Positions 1 to 9,925 are shown, counted from the first letter of the stretch. The stretch is 64,000 nucleotides of DNA from Nocardioides marinisabuli (GCF_013466785.1 NZ_CP059163.1:1550001-1614000), one strand, 5' to 3'. Notes: a model not told the origin generated them from the sequence alone. Numbers and translations: made by a program.

Positions 1-2
1 CG

Positions 3-683
3 CTGGGCTCGATGACCCACACGGGCAGCGGGCTGCTCGACACCGGCGTGCCCGCCGACGACGACCAGGTCCCCGGGCGCAGCACCTTCCGCCTCGCGGC
101 CCTGCTGCTGGCCGGTGTGCTGCTGGTGGTCGCCGTGGCGGTCGCCTTCAACCTCGGGCGCGGCCGCACCCCGCTGGGCAGCGTCCCCGACGACGAGGCC
201 TCCCCCACCGCGGGGACCTCGGCCACCGCCTCGGCCACGCCCGAGCCGCTGACCGGGCTCAGCGTCACCGACCTCGACCCCCAGGCGGACCCGCCGGAGG
301 AGAACCCCGAGCTCACCCCGCTGACCGTCGACGGCGACCCCGCCACCAGCTGGCGCACCTCCACCTACCGCCAGGACCTCGGCCCCGCCGGGCTCAAGAC
401 CGGCGTCGGCCTCGTCGTCGACCTCGGCGACCCGGCCGAGGTGCGCGGCGTCGAGCTCGACCTGCTGGGCGAGGGGTCGCAGGTCCAGCTCTTCGTCACC
501 GACGAGGCGCCCAGCGGCGTGGCCGACCTCGAGCCCGTCGCCGACGTGAGCGCCGGCACCCAGGAGCGCATCGAGCTCGACCAGGCCGTGGCCGGTCGCT
601 ACGTGACCGTGTGGTTCACCTCCCTGCCCGACGTGGGCGACGGATTCCGCGCCGAGGTCTCCGAGATCCGGGTGCTCGGGTGA
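3..683 (+). CDS. C-terminal part of a membrane protein with a discoidin-like domain (5' end outside window)
   Basis: The reading frame is open from the window edge, so this is a partial gene. Visible parts are one membrane helix (about 24 residues starting FRLAALLLAG), a Thr/Ala/Pro-rich linker, and an extracytoplasmic beta-sandwich-like domain with the VDGDPATSWRTSTY signature of F5/8-type discoidin domains. In actinobacteria the gene before sigM is often a kinase-like or pseudokinase protein following murJ that ends in such a domain; that identity is inferred from position. It ends 7 bp before sigM and is probably co-transcribed with it. A short independent gene starting at ATG 12 is possible but less likely. 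Confidence 0.6.
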   Translation: MGSMTHTGSGLLDTGVPADDDQVPGRSTFRLAALLLAGVLLVVAVAVAFNLGRGRTPLGSVPDDEASPTAGTSATASATPEPLTGLSVTDLDPQADPPEENPELTPLTVDGDPATSWRTSTYRQDLGPAGLKTGVGLVVDLGDPAEVRGVELDLLGEGSQVQLFVTDEAPSGVADLEPVADVSAGTQERIELDQAVAGRYVTVWFTSLPDVGDGFRAEVSEIRVLG

Positions 684-690
684 GCACCCG

Positions 691-1407
691 ATGAGGGGGC
701 ACCGCCAGGACGAGCGGCCGCTGGCCGAGCTCGACGACCGGGCCCTGCTGGCCGCCCACGTGGCGGGTCGCGAGGGTGCCTTCGGCGAGCTCTTCGCCCG
801 CCACCGCGACCGGCTCTGGGCGGTCGCGCTGCGCACCTCCGGCCACCCCGAGGACGCCGCCGACGGCCTGCAGGACGCCATGGTCGCCGCCTACCGCCGC
901 GCCGGGTCGTTCCGCGGGGACGCCGCCGTGACCACCTGGTTGCACCGCATCGTCGTCAACGCCTGCCTCGACCGGCTGCGGGCCGCGCGCGTACGCCGTA
1001 CCGACCGGCTGCCCGACGACCTGGAGGAGTACGGCGACCGGGGCGACGCCCGCACCGCCGCCCCCGAGACCGAGGACCCCGCCGAGCACTCGGTGCGCGC
1101 GGAGCGGCGCCGGGCCGTGGTCGACGCCCTGGGCACCCTGGGCGCCGACCAGCGCGCCGCCATCGTCCTCGTCGACATGGAGGGCTACCCGGTCGCCGAG
1201 GCGGCCCGCATCCTCGACGTCGCCGTAGGGACCGTGAAGTCGCGCTGCTCGCGCGGCCGGGCCCGCCTCGCCGCCCACCTCGCCGACCTGCTGGTCGACG
1301 ACGACCGGGCCCCGGGCCAGGCCCACCACCCCGCCGCAGGGAACCCCGACGCGGGCCCGCACGTCCGACCTGACGACCCGCGCGGACCACCCGCTCCGCG
1401 CTCCTGA
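691..1407 (+). CDS. sigM: ECF RNA polymerase sigma factor, SigM-like
   Basis: A 238-residue group IV sigma factor. Region 2 lies in the first ~100 residues (core binding and -10 recognition, around AFGELFARHRDRLW to TWLHRIVVNACLDRLR). Region 4 is near residues 140-200, with a helix-turn-helix around VAEAARILDVAVGTVKSR. The Pro-rich C-terminal tail is longer than usual. Its place before a one-helix membrane protein and trxBA matches the SigM locus of mycobacteria and streptomycetes. The next gene probably encodes its anti-sigma factor. The exact sigma subfamily is inferred from context. Confidence 0.85.
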   Translation: MRGHRQDERPLAELDDRALLAAHVAGREGAFGELFARHRDRLWAVALRTSGHPEDAADGLQDAMVAAYRRAGSFRGDAAVTTWLHRIVVNACLDRLRAARVRRTDRLPDDLEEYGDRGDARTAAPETEDPAEHSVRAERRRAVVDALGTLGADQRAAIVLVDMEGYPVAEAARILDVAVGTVKSRCSRGRARLAAHLADLLVDDDRAPGQAHHPAAGNPDAGPHVRPDDPRGPPAPRS

Positions 1408-1539
1408 CCCTGGGCCCGACCCCGAGCCCGCCCCGAGCCTGACCGCACCGGCTGGCAGACCCCGGCCACCGGCAGCAGCTGGCCACCGGGGAGGATGACC
1501 CGTCAGCACCCACCCGCACCAGCCACCCGAGGAGGCGAG

Positions 1540-2322
1540 ATGTCCGGGCACCCGACGCCCTCCCCCGAGGAGGAGGCCCGGCTGCGGCGCCTCCTGGCCG
1601 ACGCCCGGCACGAGGCTCCCGTGCCCGGCGACGTGGCCACCCGCCTCGACGAGGTGCTCGCCCGGCTCGAGGCCGGCGAGGACGTGCCCAGCGGGGTCAG
1701 CGGCACCGGGGTCCTCGAGCTGGCCGCCGCGCGCCGCCGGCGCGCCGCCTCGATGCTCGTCGCCGCCGCGGCCGTGATCGCCGTCGGGATCGGCCTGGGC
1801 CAGGTCGTCGACCTGTCCGGTGCAGGCTCCAGCGGTGACTCCAGCAGCGCCGGCGAGAGCGTGGCCGACGAGCTCGGCGCGCGCAGCACCGCCCCCGACC
1901 GCGGGGAGACCAGCGACGAGCCGGGCTACGACGCCGGGGCCGAGAGCGGTCCCGCGGCCGGGTCCACCCTGACCCGCGACCAGCCCAGCCGCGGTGTCGT
2001 GGTGGTCGACCGGCGCTTGGCCCGCGTCGACGACGACTCCTTCGGCGACGACGCGGCCGTGGTGCAGCGTCGCGCCATCCGGGTCGGCGGCGGCCCCTCG
2101 GCCAGGGTGGCCCGCCTGCGCGCCGCCCCCCGTCCCGTCGCGCGACGCTGGCAGGACTGCGCGCCGGCCGAGTGGGGCGCGGGCCTGCCCGTGGCCGTCC
2201 TGTACGACGGCGAGCCGGCCGTGCTGGCCTTCCGCGAGCCCGCGGGCGACAGCCAGGTCGTCGACCTGCTGCAGTGCGGCACCGGTGGGGTGCTGCGCAG
2301 CACCACCCTCCCCCGTCGATGA
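1540..2322 (+). CDS. Putative anti-sigma factor, single-pass membrane protein
   Basis: The start at 1540 is preferred because a strong GGAGG lies 6-10 nt upstream; an in-frame ATG at 1495 lacks one. The 260-residue product has an acidic cytoplasmic N-terminus of ~65 residues, one membrane helix (about residues 75-95, SMLVAAAAVIAVGIGLGQVV), and an extracytoplasmic domain with two Cys that could form a disulfide. No zinc-binding HxxxCxxC anti-sigma motif is seen. The assignment rests on topology and on its place directly after sigM. It probably holds SigM at the membrane. Confidence 0.6.
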   Translation: MSGHPTPSPEEEARLRRLLADARHEAPVPGDVATRLDEVLARLEAGEDVPSGVSGTGVLELAAARRRRAASMLVAAAAVIAVGIGLGQVVDLSGAGSSGDSSSAGESVADELGARSTAPDRGETSDEPGYDAGAESGPAAGSTLTRDQPSRGVVVVDRRLARVDDDSFGDDAAVVQRRAIRVGGGPSARVARLRAAPRPVARRWQDCAPAEWGAGLPVAVLYDGEPAVLAFREPAGDSQVVDLLQCGTGGVLRSTTLPRR

Positions 2323-2373
2323 CCCGCCGCTGACGCGCCGCTGAGACCTGCCTCACCCGCTCCGGCACCTCCG

Positions 2374-2399
2374 GGAATGCCGCTCGCCTAGGATCGGTT
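2374..2399 (+). promoter_or_regulatory. SigR-type (thiol-oxidative-stress) promoter of trxBA
   Basis: GGAAT at 2374-2378 is followed by exactly 18 nt and GTT at 2397-2399. This matches the SigR/SigH promoter form GGAAT-N18-GTT known from Streptomyces trxBA and mycobacterial SigH targets. A TAGGAT hexamer at 2389-2394 could instead serve as a housekeeping -10. Confidence 0.6.
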
Positions 2400-2453
2400 G
2401 GACCCGACGGACCGGGAACCGGTCCACCCCCAGACCGAGGAGCAGCTGGACGC

Positions 2454-3449
2454 ATGTCCGAGAACGACATCCGCAACGTGATCATCATCGGCTCGGGTCC
2501 CGCCGGGTACACAGCGGCGGTCTACGCCGCCCGTGCCAACCTGCACCCGCTGGTGTTCGAGGGCTCCGTCACCGCTGGTGGCGCCCTGATGAACACCACC
2601 GAGGTGGAGAACTTCCCCGGCTTCCGCGACGGCATCATGGGCCCGGCCCTGATGGACGAGATGCGCGGCCAGGCCGAGCGCTTCGGCGCCGAGCTGGTGG
2701 CCGACGACGTCGTCGAGGTCGAGCTGGCAGGCGAGGTGAAGACGGTGCGCACCGCCACCGACACCCACCGCGCCCGCGCCGTCATCCTGGCGACCGGGTC
2801 GGGCTACCGCGAGCTGGGCCTGCCCCGCGAGAAGGAGCTGTCGGGCCGCGGCGTCTCCTGGTGCGCGACCTGCGACGGGTTCTTCTTCCGCGACCAGCAC
2901 ATCGCGGTCGTCGGCGGTGGCGACTCGGCCGTCGAGGAGGCCACCTTCCTGACCCGCTTCGGCTCGAAGGTCTCCCTGATCGTGCGCCGCGACGAGCTGC
3001 GCGCCTCCAAGATCATGCAGGAGCGCGCCTTCGCCGACCCCAAGCTCGAGATCCTGTGGAACACCAAGGTCGCCGAGATCAACGGTGCCGACAAGCTCGA
3101 GTCGCTGACGCTGGAGGACACCACCACCGGCGAGCAGCGCCCCCTCGACGCCACGGGCCTGTTCATCGCGATCGGCCACGACCCGCGCTCCGAGCTGCTC
3201 GTGGGCCAGATCGACCTCGACGACGAGGGCTACGTCGTCGCCGAGCACCCGACCACCGGCACCAACCAGCCCGGCGTGTTCGCCTGCGGCGACCTGGTCG
3301 ACCACCAGTACCGCCAGGCGATCACCGCGGCCGGCACCGGCTGCGCGGCCGCGCTCGACGCCGAGCGCTACCTCGCCGAGCTCGAGCACGTCGCGGCCAC
3401 GCCCGCCGAGGCCCAGGCCCGCGCCGACGCCGAGGCCGTCGGGGCCTGA
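2454..3449 (+). CDS. trxB: Thioredoxin-disulfide reductase
   Basis: A 331-residue flavoprotein that uses NADPH to reduce thioredoxin. Visible are the FAD-binding [10 protein letters not shown] near the N-terminus, the redox-active CATC (C137 and C140), an NADPH-binding [10 protein letters not shown], and the C-terminal FAD motif around VFACGDLVD. Length is normal for the low-molecular-weight bacterial class. A GAGGAG lies upstream of the ATG. It forms an operon with trxA 101 bp downstream and sits behind a SigR-type promoter, suggesting induction by disulfide stress. Confidence 0.96.
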   Translation: MSENDIRNVIIIGSGPAGYTAAVYAARANLHPLVFEGSVTAGGALMNTTEVENFPGFRDGIMGPALMDEMRGQAERFGAELVADDVVEVELAGEVKTVRTATDTHRARAVILATGSGYRELGLPREKELSGRGVSWCATCDGFFFRDQHIAVVGGGDSAVEEATFLTRFGSKVSLIVRRDELRASKIMQERAFADPKLEILWNTKVAEINGADKLESLTLEDTTTGEQRPLDATGLFIAIGHDPRSELLVGQIDLDDEGYVVAEHPTTGTNQPGVFACGDLVDHQYRQAITAAGTGCAAALDAERYLAELEHVAATPAEAQARADAEAVGA

Positions 3450-3550
3450 GCCCCACCGGCGCGGGTCGCGGAACATCGCGGCCCCGCCGGGTGTTCCTCC
3501 ACCGCAGCACCCACCACCTCCCCGCACCCCAGATCCCGAAAGGTCCCACC

Positions 3551-3874
3551 ATGGGCAACATCTCCGCCGTGACCGACGCCGAGTTCGACCAGACGGTCCT
3601 GATGGCCGACAAGCCGGTCCTCGTGGACTTCTGGGCGGAGTGGTGCGGCCCGTGCCGCCAGGTCGCCCCGATCCTCGACGAGCTCGCCGGCGCGCACGGC
3701 GAGAAGATGACGTTCCTGAAGATGAACGTCGACGAGAACCCCGTGACCCCCTCGTCGTACCGGGTCACCGGCATCCCGACGATCAACGTCTACCAGGGCG
3801 GCCAGGTCGTCAAGACCATCGTCGGCGCCCGTCCGAAGGCCGCGCTGCTCAAGGAGCTCGCGGACTTCATCTGA
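3551..3874 (+). CDS. trxA: Thioredoxin
   Basis: A 107-residue cytoplasmic thioredoxin with the canonical WCGPC active site (C32 and C35) and the conserved cis-proline segment TGIPTI. It is reduced by the upstream TrxB and donates electrons to ribonucleotide reductase and other disulfide enzymes. The ATG at 3551 gives the usual family length. A hairpin terminator follows at 3900-3935. Confidence 0.96.
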   Translation: MGNISAVTDAEFDQTVLMADKPVLVDFWAEWCGPCRQVAPILDELAGAHGEKMTFLKMNVDENPVTPSSYRVTGIPTINVYQGGQVVKTIVGARPKAALLKELADFI

Positions 3875-3899
3875 GCCGCCGCGCCCAGCAGACCGCTCG

Positions 3900-3935
3900 G
3901 CGAGCCCCCGTCACCTCACGGTGCCGGGGGCTCGC
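3900..3935. terminator. Bidirectional hairpin between trxA and the convergent GNAT gene
   Basis: GCGAGCCCCC at 3900-3909 pairs perfectly with GGGGGCTCGC at 3926-3935 around a 16-nt loop. It lies between convergent genes and overlaps the 3' end of the minus-strand gene. There is no U-tract, as is common in high-GC actinobacteria. Confidence 0.6.
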
Positions 3936-4608
3936 TGCGTTCGGCGGCCGGTACGCCGGCCGGGCGCACCACGCCGCGCAGCCGCTCGATCGCGGCCTCC
4001 ACCTCGTCGCGCCAGCTGAGCGCGGAGCGCAGGTCCATGCGCATCCGGGGCGTGCGGGGGTGCGGACGCTGGGTGCCGAAGCCCACGCCCCCGAGGAAGC
4101 CCACCGGCAGGGTGCAGCGCGCCACCTGGGTGGCGCCTGCGGGCTCCGCGCCCCCGGACGGGGCCACGGGGCCCCCGACGTGCCCGAAGGCCTCCACGGC
4201 GCGGATCCCGCCGCGCCCGAGCAGGTCGCGGGCCATCGCCTGCACCAGCACCCGGCCCAGCCCGCCCCGGGCGTGCTCCGGGGCGACGTACCCGCTCACC
4301 AGCAGCACGGCATCGGGCGAGACCGGCGAGGTCGGGAAGGCGTCGGCCCCGGGCACCAGGACCGGTGGCGCGTAGACCAGGTGGCCGACCGGCCGGGAGT
4401 CCACGAGCACGACCCGCCCGCAGGAGCCCCACTCGCGCAGCACCCGGGAGACCCAGGCCGCCCGCTCGTCGGCCGCCTCCTGCGGCGTGCAGGGCCGGGA
4501 GCGGCGTACGGGGTCGAGCTGCCAGGCCGCGCACGTGCGGCACGGCGCGTCGAGCTCCTCGAGCAGGTCCAGCGTCAGCCGGACGACCCTGCGCGCCACC
4601 CACCTCAC
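3916..4608 (-). CDS. GNAT-family N-acetyltransferase
   Basis: The product contains a GNAT acyl-CoA site (APEHARGGLGRVLVQAMARD, matching the Q/RxxGxG/A motif A). The N-terminus has a Cys pair (CRTCAAWQLDP) typical of the acetyltransferase commonly found beside trxA in actinobacteria. I choose the GTG at 4606-4608 (VRWVARRVV...) because relatives begin there; an in-frame ATG at 4680 would leave only 19 bp to the divergent aminotransferase. Substrate is unknown. Confidence 0.72.
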   Translation of the reverse strand: MRWVARRVVRLTLDLLEELDAPCRTCAAWQLDPVRRSRPCTPQEAADERAAWVSRVLREWGSCGRVVLVDSRPVGHLVYAPPVLVPGADAFPTSPVSPDAVLLVSGYVAPEHARGGLGRVLVQAMARDLLGRGGIRAVEAFGHVGGPVAPSGGAEPAGATQVARCTLPVGFLGGVGFGTQRPHPRTPRMRMDLRSALSWRDEVEAAIERLRGVVRPAGVPAAERSEPPAP

Positions 4609-4699
4609 CTGCCTCGCCGACGACTGTGAGCCGATCGACCCGACCAGCACGCGATCCCCGCGTGCACACGAGCCCGGCATCCCTCATGCTAGACCTGTC

Positions 4700-6013
4700 A
4701 TGGATTCCTCACCCGCGCGCTCGCAGACCCGACTCGACTCGTTCGTCGACCGCTACGCGGCGCGCACGGCCGGCATGACCGCCTCGGAGATCCGGGCCCT
4801 CTTCGCCGTGGCCTCGCGGCCGGAGGTCGTCTCGCTGGCCGGCGGGATGCCCAACATCTCCGGGCTCCCGCTCGACGTCGTCGGCGGCGCCATCGGGGAC
4901 CTCGTGGAGCACCAGGGCACCGTGGCGATGCAGTACGGCTCGGGCCAGGGCGTCCCCGAGCTGCGCGAGCAGATCACCGACGTGATGCGCCTCGAGGGCA
5001 TCGAGGCCCACCCCGACGACGTCGTGGTCACCGTCGGCTCCCAGCAGGCCGTCGACCTGGTCACCCGGGTCTTCTGCGACCCCGGCGACGTCGTGATCTG
5101 CGAGGCGCCGTCGTACGTCGGCGCGCTGGGCGTCTTCCGCGCCTACCAGGCCGAGGTCGTGCACGCCGAGATGGACGCCCACGGTCTCGTGCCGGAGGCG
5201 CTGCGCCAGGCGATCGCCTCGGTGAAGGCCGCCGGCAAGACGATCAAGTTCCTCTACACGATCCCGAACTTCCACAACCCGGCCGGCGTGACGATGTCGG
5301 CTCAGCGGCGCACCGAGGTGCTGGAGATCTGCCGCGAGGAGGGCGTGCTGATCCTCGAGGACAACCCCTACGGGCTGCTGGGCTTCGAGCGCGAGCCGCT
5401 GCGGGCGCTGCGCGCCGACGAGGCCGACACGGTGATCTACCTGGGCTCGTTCTCCAAGACCTTCGCCCCCGGCTTCCGGGTCGGCTGGGCGCTGGCGCCG
5501 CACCCGGTGCGCGAGAAGCTGGTGCTGGCCCAGGAGTCGGCGACGCTCTGCCCGCCGCAGTTCTCCCAGATGGCCGTCTCGGCGTACCTGGCCAAGCACG
5601 ACTGGGTCGGCCAGATCAAGCAGTTCCGCGAGATGTACCGCGAGCGGCGCGACGCGATGGTCTCCGCGCTCGACGACATGATGCCGGCCGGGTGCACGTG
5701 GAACGTGCCCGAAGGCGGTTTCTACGTGTGGCTGTCCCTGCCCCCCGGCATCGACGCCAAGGCGATGCTGCCGCGTGCGGTCACCGCGCGGGTGGCCTAC
5801 GTGCCGGGCACCGCCTTCTACGCCGACGGCTTCGGCTCCAGCGCCATGCGCCTGTCGTTCTGCTACCCCACCCCGGAGCGGATCCGCGAGGGCGTGCGCC
5901 GCCTCGCCGGGGTCCTGGAGGCCGAGATGGAGCTGCGCGCCACCTTCGGCGCGACCACGCCAGAGCGCGGTCTGCCCAGCGGCTACGACGCCCCGGGCAC
6001 CGACGTCTCCTGA
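4700..6013 (+). CDS. PLP-dependent aminotransferase (class I/II, MocR/2-aminoadipate type)
   Basis: A 437-residue fold-type I aminotransferase. Evidence includes the PLP-lysine motif GSFSKTFAPGFRVGW (K253), NFHNPAGVTMS for carboxylate binding, and LEDNPYG. It is related to 2-aminoadipate/aromatic transaminases without the GntR-type DNA-binding domain. The start is set at ATG 4700, where homologous sequence begins; longer in-frame starts run through the divergent GNAT gene. A CATGCT hexamer 9 nt upstream could be a -10 for a near-leaderless mRNA. The natural amino acid substrate cannot be told from sequence. Confidence 0.88.
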   Translation: MDSSPARSQTRLDSFVDRYAARTAGMTASEIRALFAVASRPEVVSLAGGMPNISGLPLDVVGGAIGDLVEHQGTVAMQYGSGQGVPELREQITDVMRLEGIEAHPDDVVVTVGSQQAVDLVTRVFCDPGDVVICEAPSYVGALGVFRAYQAEVVHAEMDAHGLVPEALRQAIASVKAAGKTIKFLYTIPNFHNPAGVTMSAQRRTEVLEICREEGVLILEDNPYGLLGFEREPLRALRADEADTVIYLGSFSKTFAPGFRVGWALAPHPVREKLVLAQESATLCPPQFSQMAVSAYLAKHDWVGQIKQFREMYRERRDAMVSALDDMMPAGCTWNVPEGGFYVWLSLPPGIDAKAMLPRAVTARVAYVPGTAFYADGFGSSAMRLSFCYPTPERIREGVRRLAGVLEAEMELRATFGATTPERGLPSGYDAPGTDVS

Positions 6014-6056
6014 GCCTCACCCCCCGTCGCGCCGGCGGCGTGGCAGGATCGCTCCT

Positions 6057-6824
6057 GTGCTGGACCTGACCTATCCCCCGATCATCGTCGCTGCCAAGAC
6101 CGGATTCCGGCTCCTGGGCCAGCGCATCACCATGACGGGCACCGAGCACGTGCCCCGCGAGGGCGGCGTCCTGCTGGCCTGCAACCACGTGGGGTACGTC
6201 GACTTCGTCTACGGCGGCCTGGCCGCCAACCCCTCGGGGCGCCTGGTGCGCTTCATGGCCAAGCGCGAGATCTTCGACCACCCGCTGGGTGGGCCGTTGA
6301 TGCGCTCGCTGCACCACATCGAGGTCGACCGCGGCGAGGGACTGGCCTCCTTCCGCACCGCGGTGGACTTCCTGCAGCGCGGCGAGGCGGTCGGGATCTT
6401 CCCCGAGGCGACCATCTCGCGCTCGATGGACCTCAAGGAGTTCAAGACGGGCGCGGTGCGGATCGCCGCCGAGGCCGGGGTGCCGGTGGTCCCGGTGATC
6501 CTGTGGGGCACCCAGCGGATGATGACCAAGGACCACCCGCGCGACTTCTCGCGCGGCAAGACCATCTCGCTGAGAGTCGGCGAGCCCCTGCACCCCGACG
6601 GAAGCGACCCGGTCGCCGAGACCGCGCTGCTGCGCGAGCGGATGACGACGATGCTCGACGCCGCGGTCGCGGCGTACCCCGCCGACGAGCAGCCCCCCGG
6701 CTCCTGGTGGGTCCCCGCCCGCCTGGGCGGCTCGGCCCCCACCCCCGAGGAGGCCGCCCGCCTCGACGCCGAGGAGAAGCGGGCCCGCGCCGCCAAGCGC
6801 GCGGCGAAGCGCGCCTCCAGCTGA
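6057..6824 (+). CDS. 1-acyl-sn-glycerol-3-phosphate acyltransferase (PlsC-like)
   Basis: A 255-residue membrane-associated acyltransferase that probably acylates lysophosphatidic acid. The catalytic HX4D motif is NHVGYVD (H44, D49). The second block, FPEATIS, replaces the usual FPEGTRS. The C-terminus is a Lys/Ala/Arg-rich tail. The GTG start at 6057 lies 7 nt after a CAGGAT hexamer (6044-6049), suggesting a leaderless mRNA. Several lipid acyltransferases occur in such genomes, so the exact substrate is open. Confidence 0.85.
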   Translation: MLDLTYPPIIVAAKTGFRLLGQRITMTGTEHVPREGGVLLACNHVGYVDFVYGGLAANPSGRLVRFMAKREIFDHPLGGPLMRSLHHIEVDRGEGLASFRTAVDFLQRGEAVGIFPEATISRSMDLKEFKTGAVRIAAEAGVPVVPVILWGTQRMMTKDHPRDFSRGKTISLRVGEPLHPDGSDPVAETALLRERMTTMLDAAVAAYPADEQPPGSWWVPARLGGSAPTPEEAARLDAEEKRARAAKRAAKRASS

Positions 6825-6836
6825 GGCCGGGCCGGG

Positions 6837-6925
6837 AGTTTCATCGGGCACCCGATGGAACTGGCGGGGCCACCATGAAGCTTCGTGGTGGTGGCAAGAG
6901 ATTCATCGGGTGCCCGATGAAACTC
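6837..6925. repeat. Cluster of three palindromes between plsC and parB
   Basis: Palindrome A (6837-6862) has 12-bp arms AGTTTCATCGGG/CCCGATGGAACT with one mismatch. Palindrome B (6898-6925) is a near copy with 13-bp arms. Between them, 6870-6891 is a third palindrome, CCACCATGAAGCTTCGTGGTGG. They lie between convergent genes and could act as terminators, operators or REP-like sequences. Confidence 0.6.
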
Positions 6926-6956
6926 TCGGCAGGCGATATGTCGACAAATAGACTTG

Positions 6957-6976
6957 TCGCTACATCGATGTAGCGA
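6957..6976. repeat. Perfect 20-bp palindrome just after parB
   Basis: TCGCTACATCGATGTAGCGA is a perfect 20-bp palindrome ending 10 bp before the parB stop codon (minus strand). Immediately beside it is the smaller inverted repeat GACAA/TTGTC. It could be a parB terminator or a protein-binding site. Confidence 0.6.
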
Positions 6977-6985
6977 TCTGGCGAC

Positions 6986-8016
6986 TCAGATCGGGCGGTC
7001 CTTGCGGTTGCGAGGGTCGATGACGTCGATGATCCGCTGCAGGTCCTCCAGCGCGGCGAACTCGACGGTGATCTTGCCCTTGCTGCGGCCCATGTCGACC
7101 TTCACCCGCGTCTCCAGCCGGTCGGAGAGCCGCTCTGCGATGTCCTCGAGCCCCGGAGCGGTGGGCTTGGAGCGCCGGGTGCGCGGCCCCGGCCGGTCGT
7201 GGTCTCCCACGGCGACGATCTCCTCCAGGCCGCGCACGCTGATGCCCTCGGAGACCACGCGCTGGGCCAGCCGGTCCTGCAGCTCCGCGTCATCGACGGC
7301 CAGGAGGCTGCGGGCGTGGCCGGCGGAGAGCACACCCGCCGCCACACGGCGCTGCACGGCGGGGCTCAGCCGGAGAAGGCGCAGCGTGTTGGAGATCTGC
7401 GGGCGCGAGCGGCCGATGCGCTGGGCCAGCTCGTCGTGGGTGCACCCGAAGTCCTCGAGCAGCTGGGCGTACGCCGACGCCTCCTCCAGCGGGTTCAGCT
7501 CCGAGCGGTGCAGGTTCTCCAGCAGCGCGTCGCGCAGCATGTCGGTGTCATCGGTCTCGCGCACGATGGCCGGGATCGCGGTCAGGCCAGCCTGCTGCGA
7601 GGCACGCCAGCGCCGCTCCCCCATCACCAGCTCGTAGCTGTCGGGGGCGGTGCGACGCACGACGACGGGCTGGAGCAGCCCGACCTCCTTGATGGAGTGC
7701 ACGAGCTCGGCCATCGCGTCCTCGTCGAAGACCTGGCGGGGCTGCACCCGGTTGGGCACGATCTGGCCCACGGGGATCTCGCTGAACCAGGCTCCGTGCA
7801 CGGGAGCCAGGCCGCGGTCGGCCGCCTCGGCATCGGCCGTGGCCCGCGCCGCGTCACCGGGAGCGGGAGCACCGATCTCAGCCCCGTCGACGCCGGTGGC
7901 CCCGGGGGCGTCGCCCGCACCCGGGCCGTCCTGGGACGGGGGAGTCACCGGGGCGGTCGGGATGAGCGAGCCCAGGCCCCGGCCGAGTCCCCGGCGGGTG
8001 GCGGGTCGGGGTGCGT

Positions 8017-8020
<4 letters not shown>
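6986..8020 (-). CDS. parB: Chromosome-partitioning protein ParB
   Basis: A 344-residue CTPase/DNA clamp that loads at parS and organises the origin region. The N-terminus (RRGLGRGLGSLIP) is the ParA-interacting tail. The ParB/Srx domain has the VVRRTAPDSYELVMGERRWRA segment, followed by the helix-turn-helix (THDELAQRIGRSRPQISNTLR) and a C-terminal dimerisation domain. GTG 8020 overlaps the parA stop by 4 bp (GTGA), so the two are translationally coupled. Three parS sites lie upstream. Confidence 0.96.
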
Positions 8021-9039
<1,019 letters not shown>

Positions 9040-9048
9040 CGGTACTCC

Positions 9049-9111
9049 TGTGGATAACTTGCTGAAACTGTGGAAAGTCACGCTCAGCACGCGACATGGA
9101 CCGGTGGATAA
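9049..9111. promoter_or_regulatory. DnaA-box-like sequences upstream of parA
   Basis: TGTGGATAA at 9049-9057 is the reverse complement of the classical TTATCCACA box. GGTGGATAA at 9103-9111 is one base off, and TGTGGAAAG at 9069-9077 is a weaker match. They lie between parA and rsmG, close to the parS sites. Confidence 0.55.
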
Positions 9112-9174
9112 CTCTGGGGAGGGACCCCGGCATCACCCCGCGACCCGTTGCGGCCGAGCCGCGACCCGTCGGGG

Positions 9175-9903
9175 TCACGACCGCCCGCGGGGGCGGCCAC
9201 GGCGACCGCCGCGGCGAGACTTCCGTCCGGGGCGAGCCGCGGGGGACGCCCCGGTGCGCTGTGGGGGCCAGGATACCGACGCCGGGTCCGCCCAGGCCAC
9301 CCGGAGCACCCACGTGGCCTCGTCGAGGACGCCGTCCCCCAGCCGACCGATCTCGGGATCGGCACAACCCCAGGCCTCGAGCTCGTCCCTGGTCCGGTCG
9401 ACCTCCTCGGCGACCGAGGAGCCCTTCATCGCCACGAGGGCCCCGCTGGGCGACACCAGCGGCATCGACCAGCCGAGCAAGCGCTCCAGGGGCGCCACGG
9501 CGCGCGAGGTCACCACGTCGAACCGTCGCTGCCCGTGCAGCTCCTCGGCGCGTGCGCGCACCACCTCGACCTGGTCACCCAGCCCGAGGTCGGAGACCAC
9601 CTCCTCGAGGAACGTCGTGCGCCTCAGCAACGGCTCGACGAGGGTCACCCGGACGTCTGGGCGGGCCAGTGCCAGCACCAGCCCGGGCAGCCCGGCACCC
9701 GAGCCGATGTCGCAGACCTCCACCTGGGGCGGCACCCACTCCGACAGCACGGCGCTGTTGAGGACGTGCCGGTCCCACAGCCGCGGTACCTCGCGCGGTC
9801 CGATCAGCCCCCGCTCGACGCCCGCCCCCGCCAGCAGACCGGCGTACCTCTCGACCAGCTCCAGCCGCCCGGACGGGAACACCCCCCGGGCCACGGCGGG
9901 CAC
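9175..9903 (-). CDS. rsmG: 16S rRNA (guanine-527-N7)-methyltransferase RsmG
   Basis: A SAM-dependent methyltransferase that modifies G527 of 16S rRNA. It has the motif I DIGSGAGLPGL and the family segment LWDRHVLNS. The GTG at 9903 is the first usual start in frame after the jag gene; no clear ribosome-binding site is seen, and a GTG at 9894 is an alternative. A parS site lies between it and jag. The Arg/Gly-rich last ~20 residues look like an unstructured tail. Confidence 0.9.
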   Translation of the reverse strand: MPAVARGVFPSGRLELVERYAGLLAGAGVERGLIGPREVPRLWDRHVLNSAVLSEWVPPQVEVCDIGSGAGLPGLVLALARPDVRVTLVEPLLRRTTFLEEVVSDLGLGDQVEVVRARAEELHGQRRFDVVTSRAVAPLERLLGWSMPLVSPSGALVAMKGSSVAEEVDRTRDELEAWGCADPEIGRLGDGVLDEATWVLRVAWADPASVSWPPQRTGASPAARPGRKSRRGGRRGRPRGRS

Positions 9904-9909
9904 GGGGGG

Positions 9910-9925
9910 TGTTTCACGTGAAACC
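9910..9925. promoter_or_regulatory. parS site 3, between rsmG and jag
   Basis: TGTTTCACGTGAAACC is identical over 16 bp to site 2. It lies immediately upstream of the rsmG start. Confidence 0.92.

Noticed and set aside
4487..4699. Upstream in-frame extension of the aminotransferase
   Set aside because: It runs antisense through the divergent acetyltransferase gene and shows no similarity to the aminotransferase N-terminus; ATG 4700 is the natural start.
9883..9894. GTG at 9894 as the rsmG start
   Set aside because: Possible, but the GTG at 9903 is the first usual start codon; neither has a clear ribosome-binding site, so I kept the longer form and noted the doubt.
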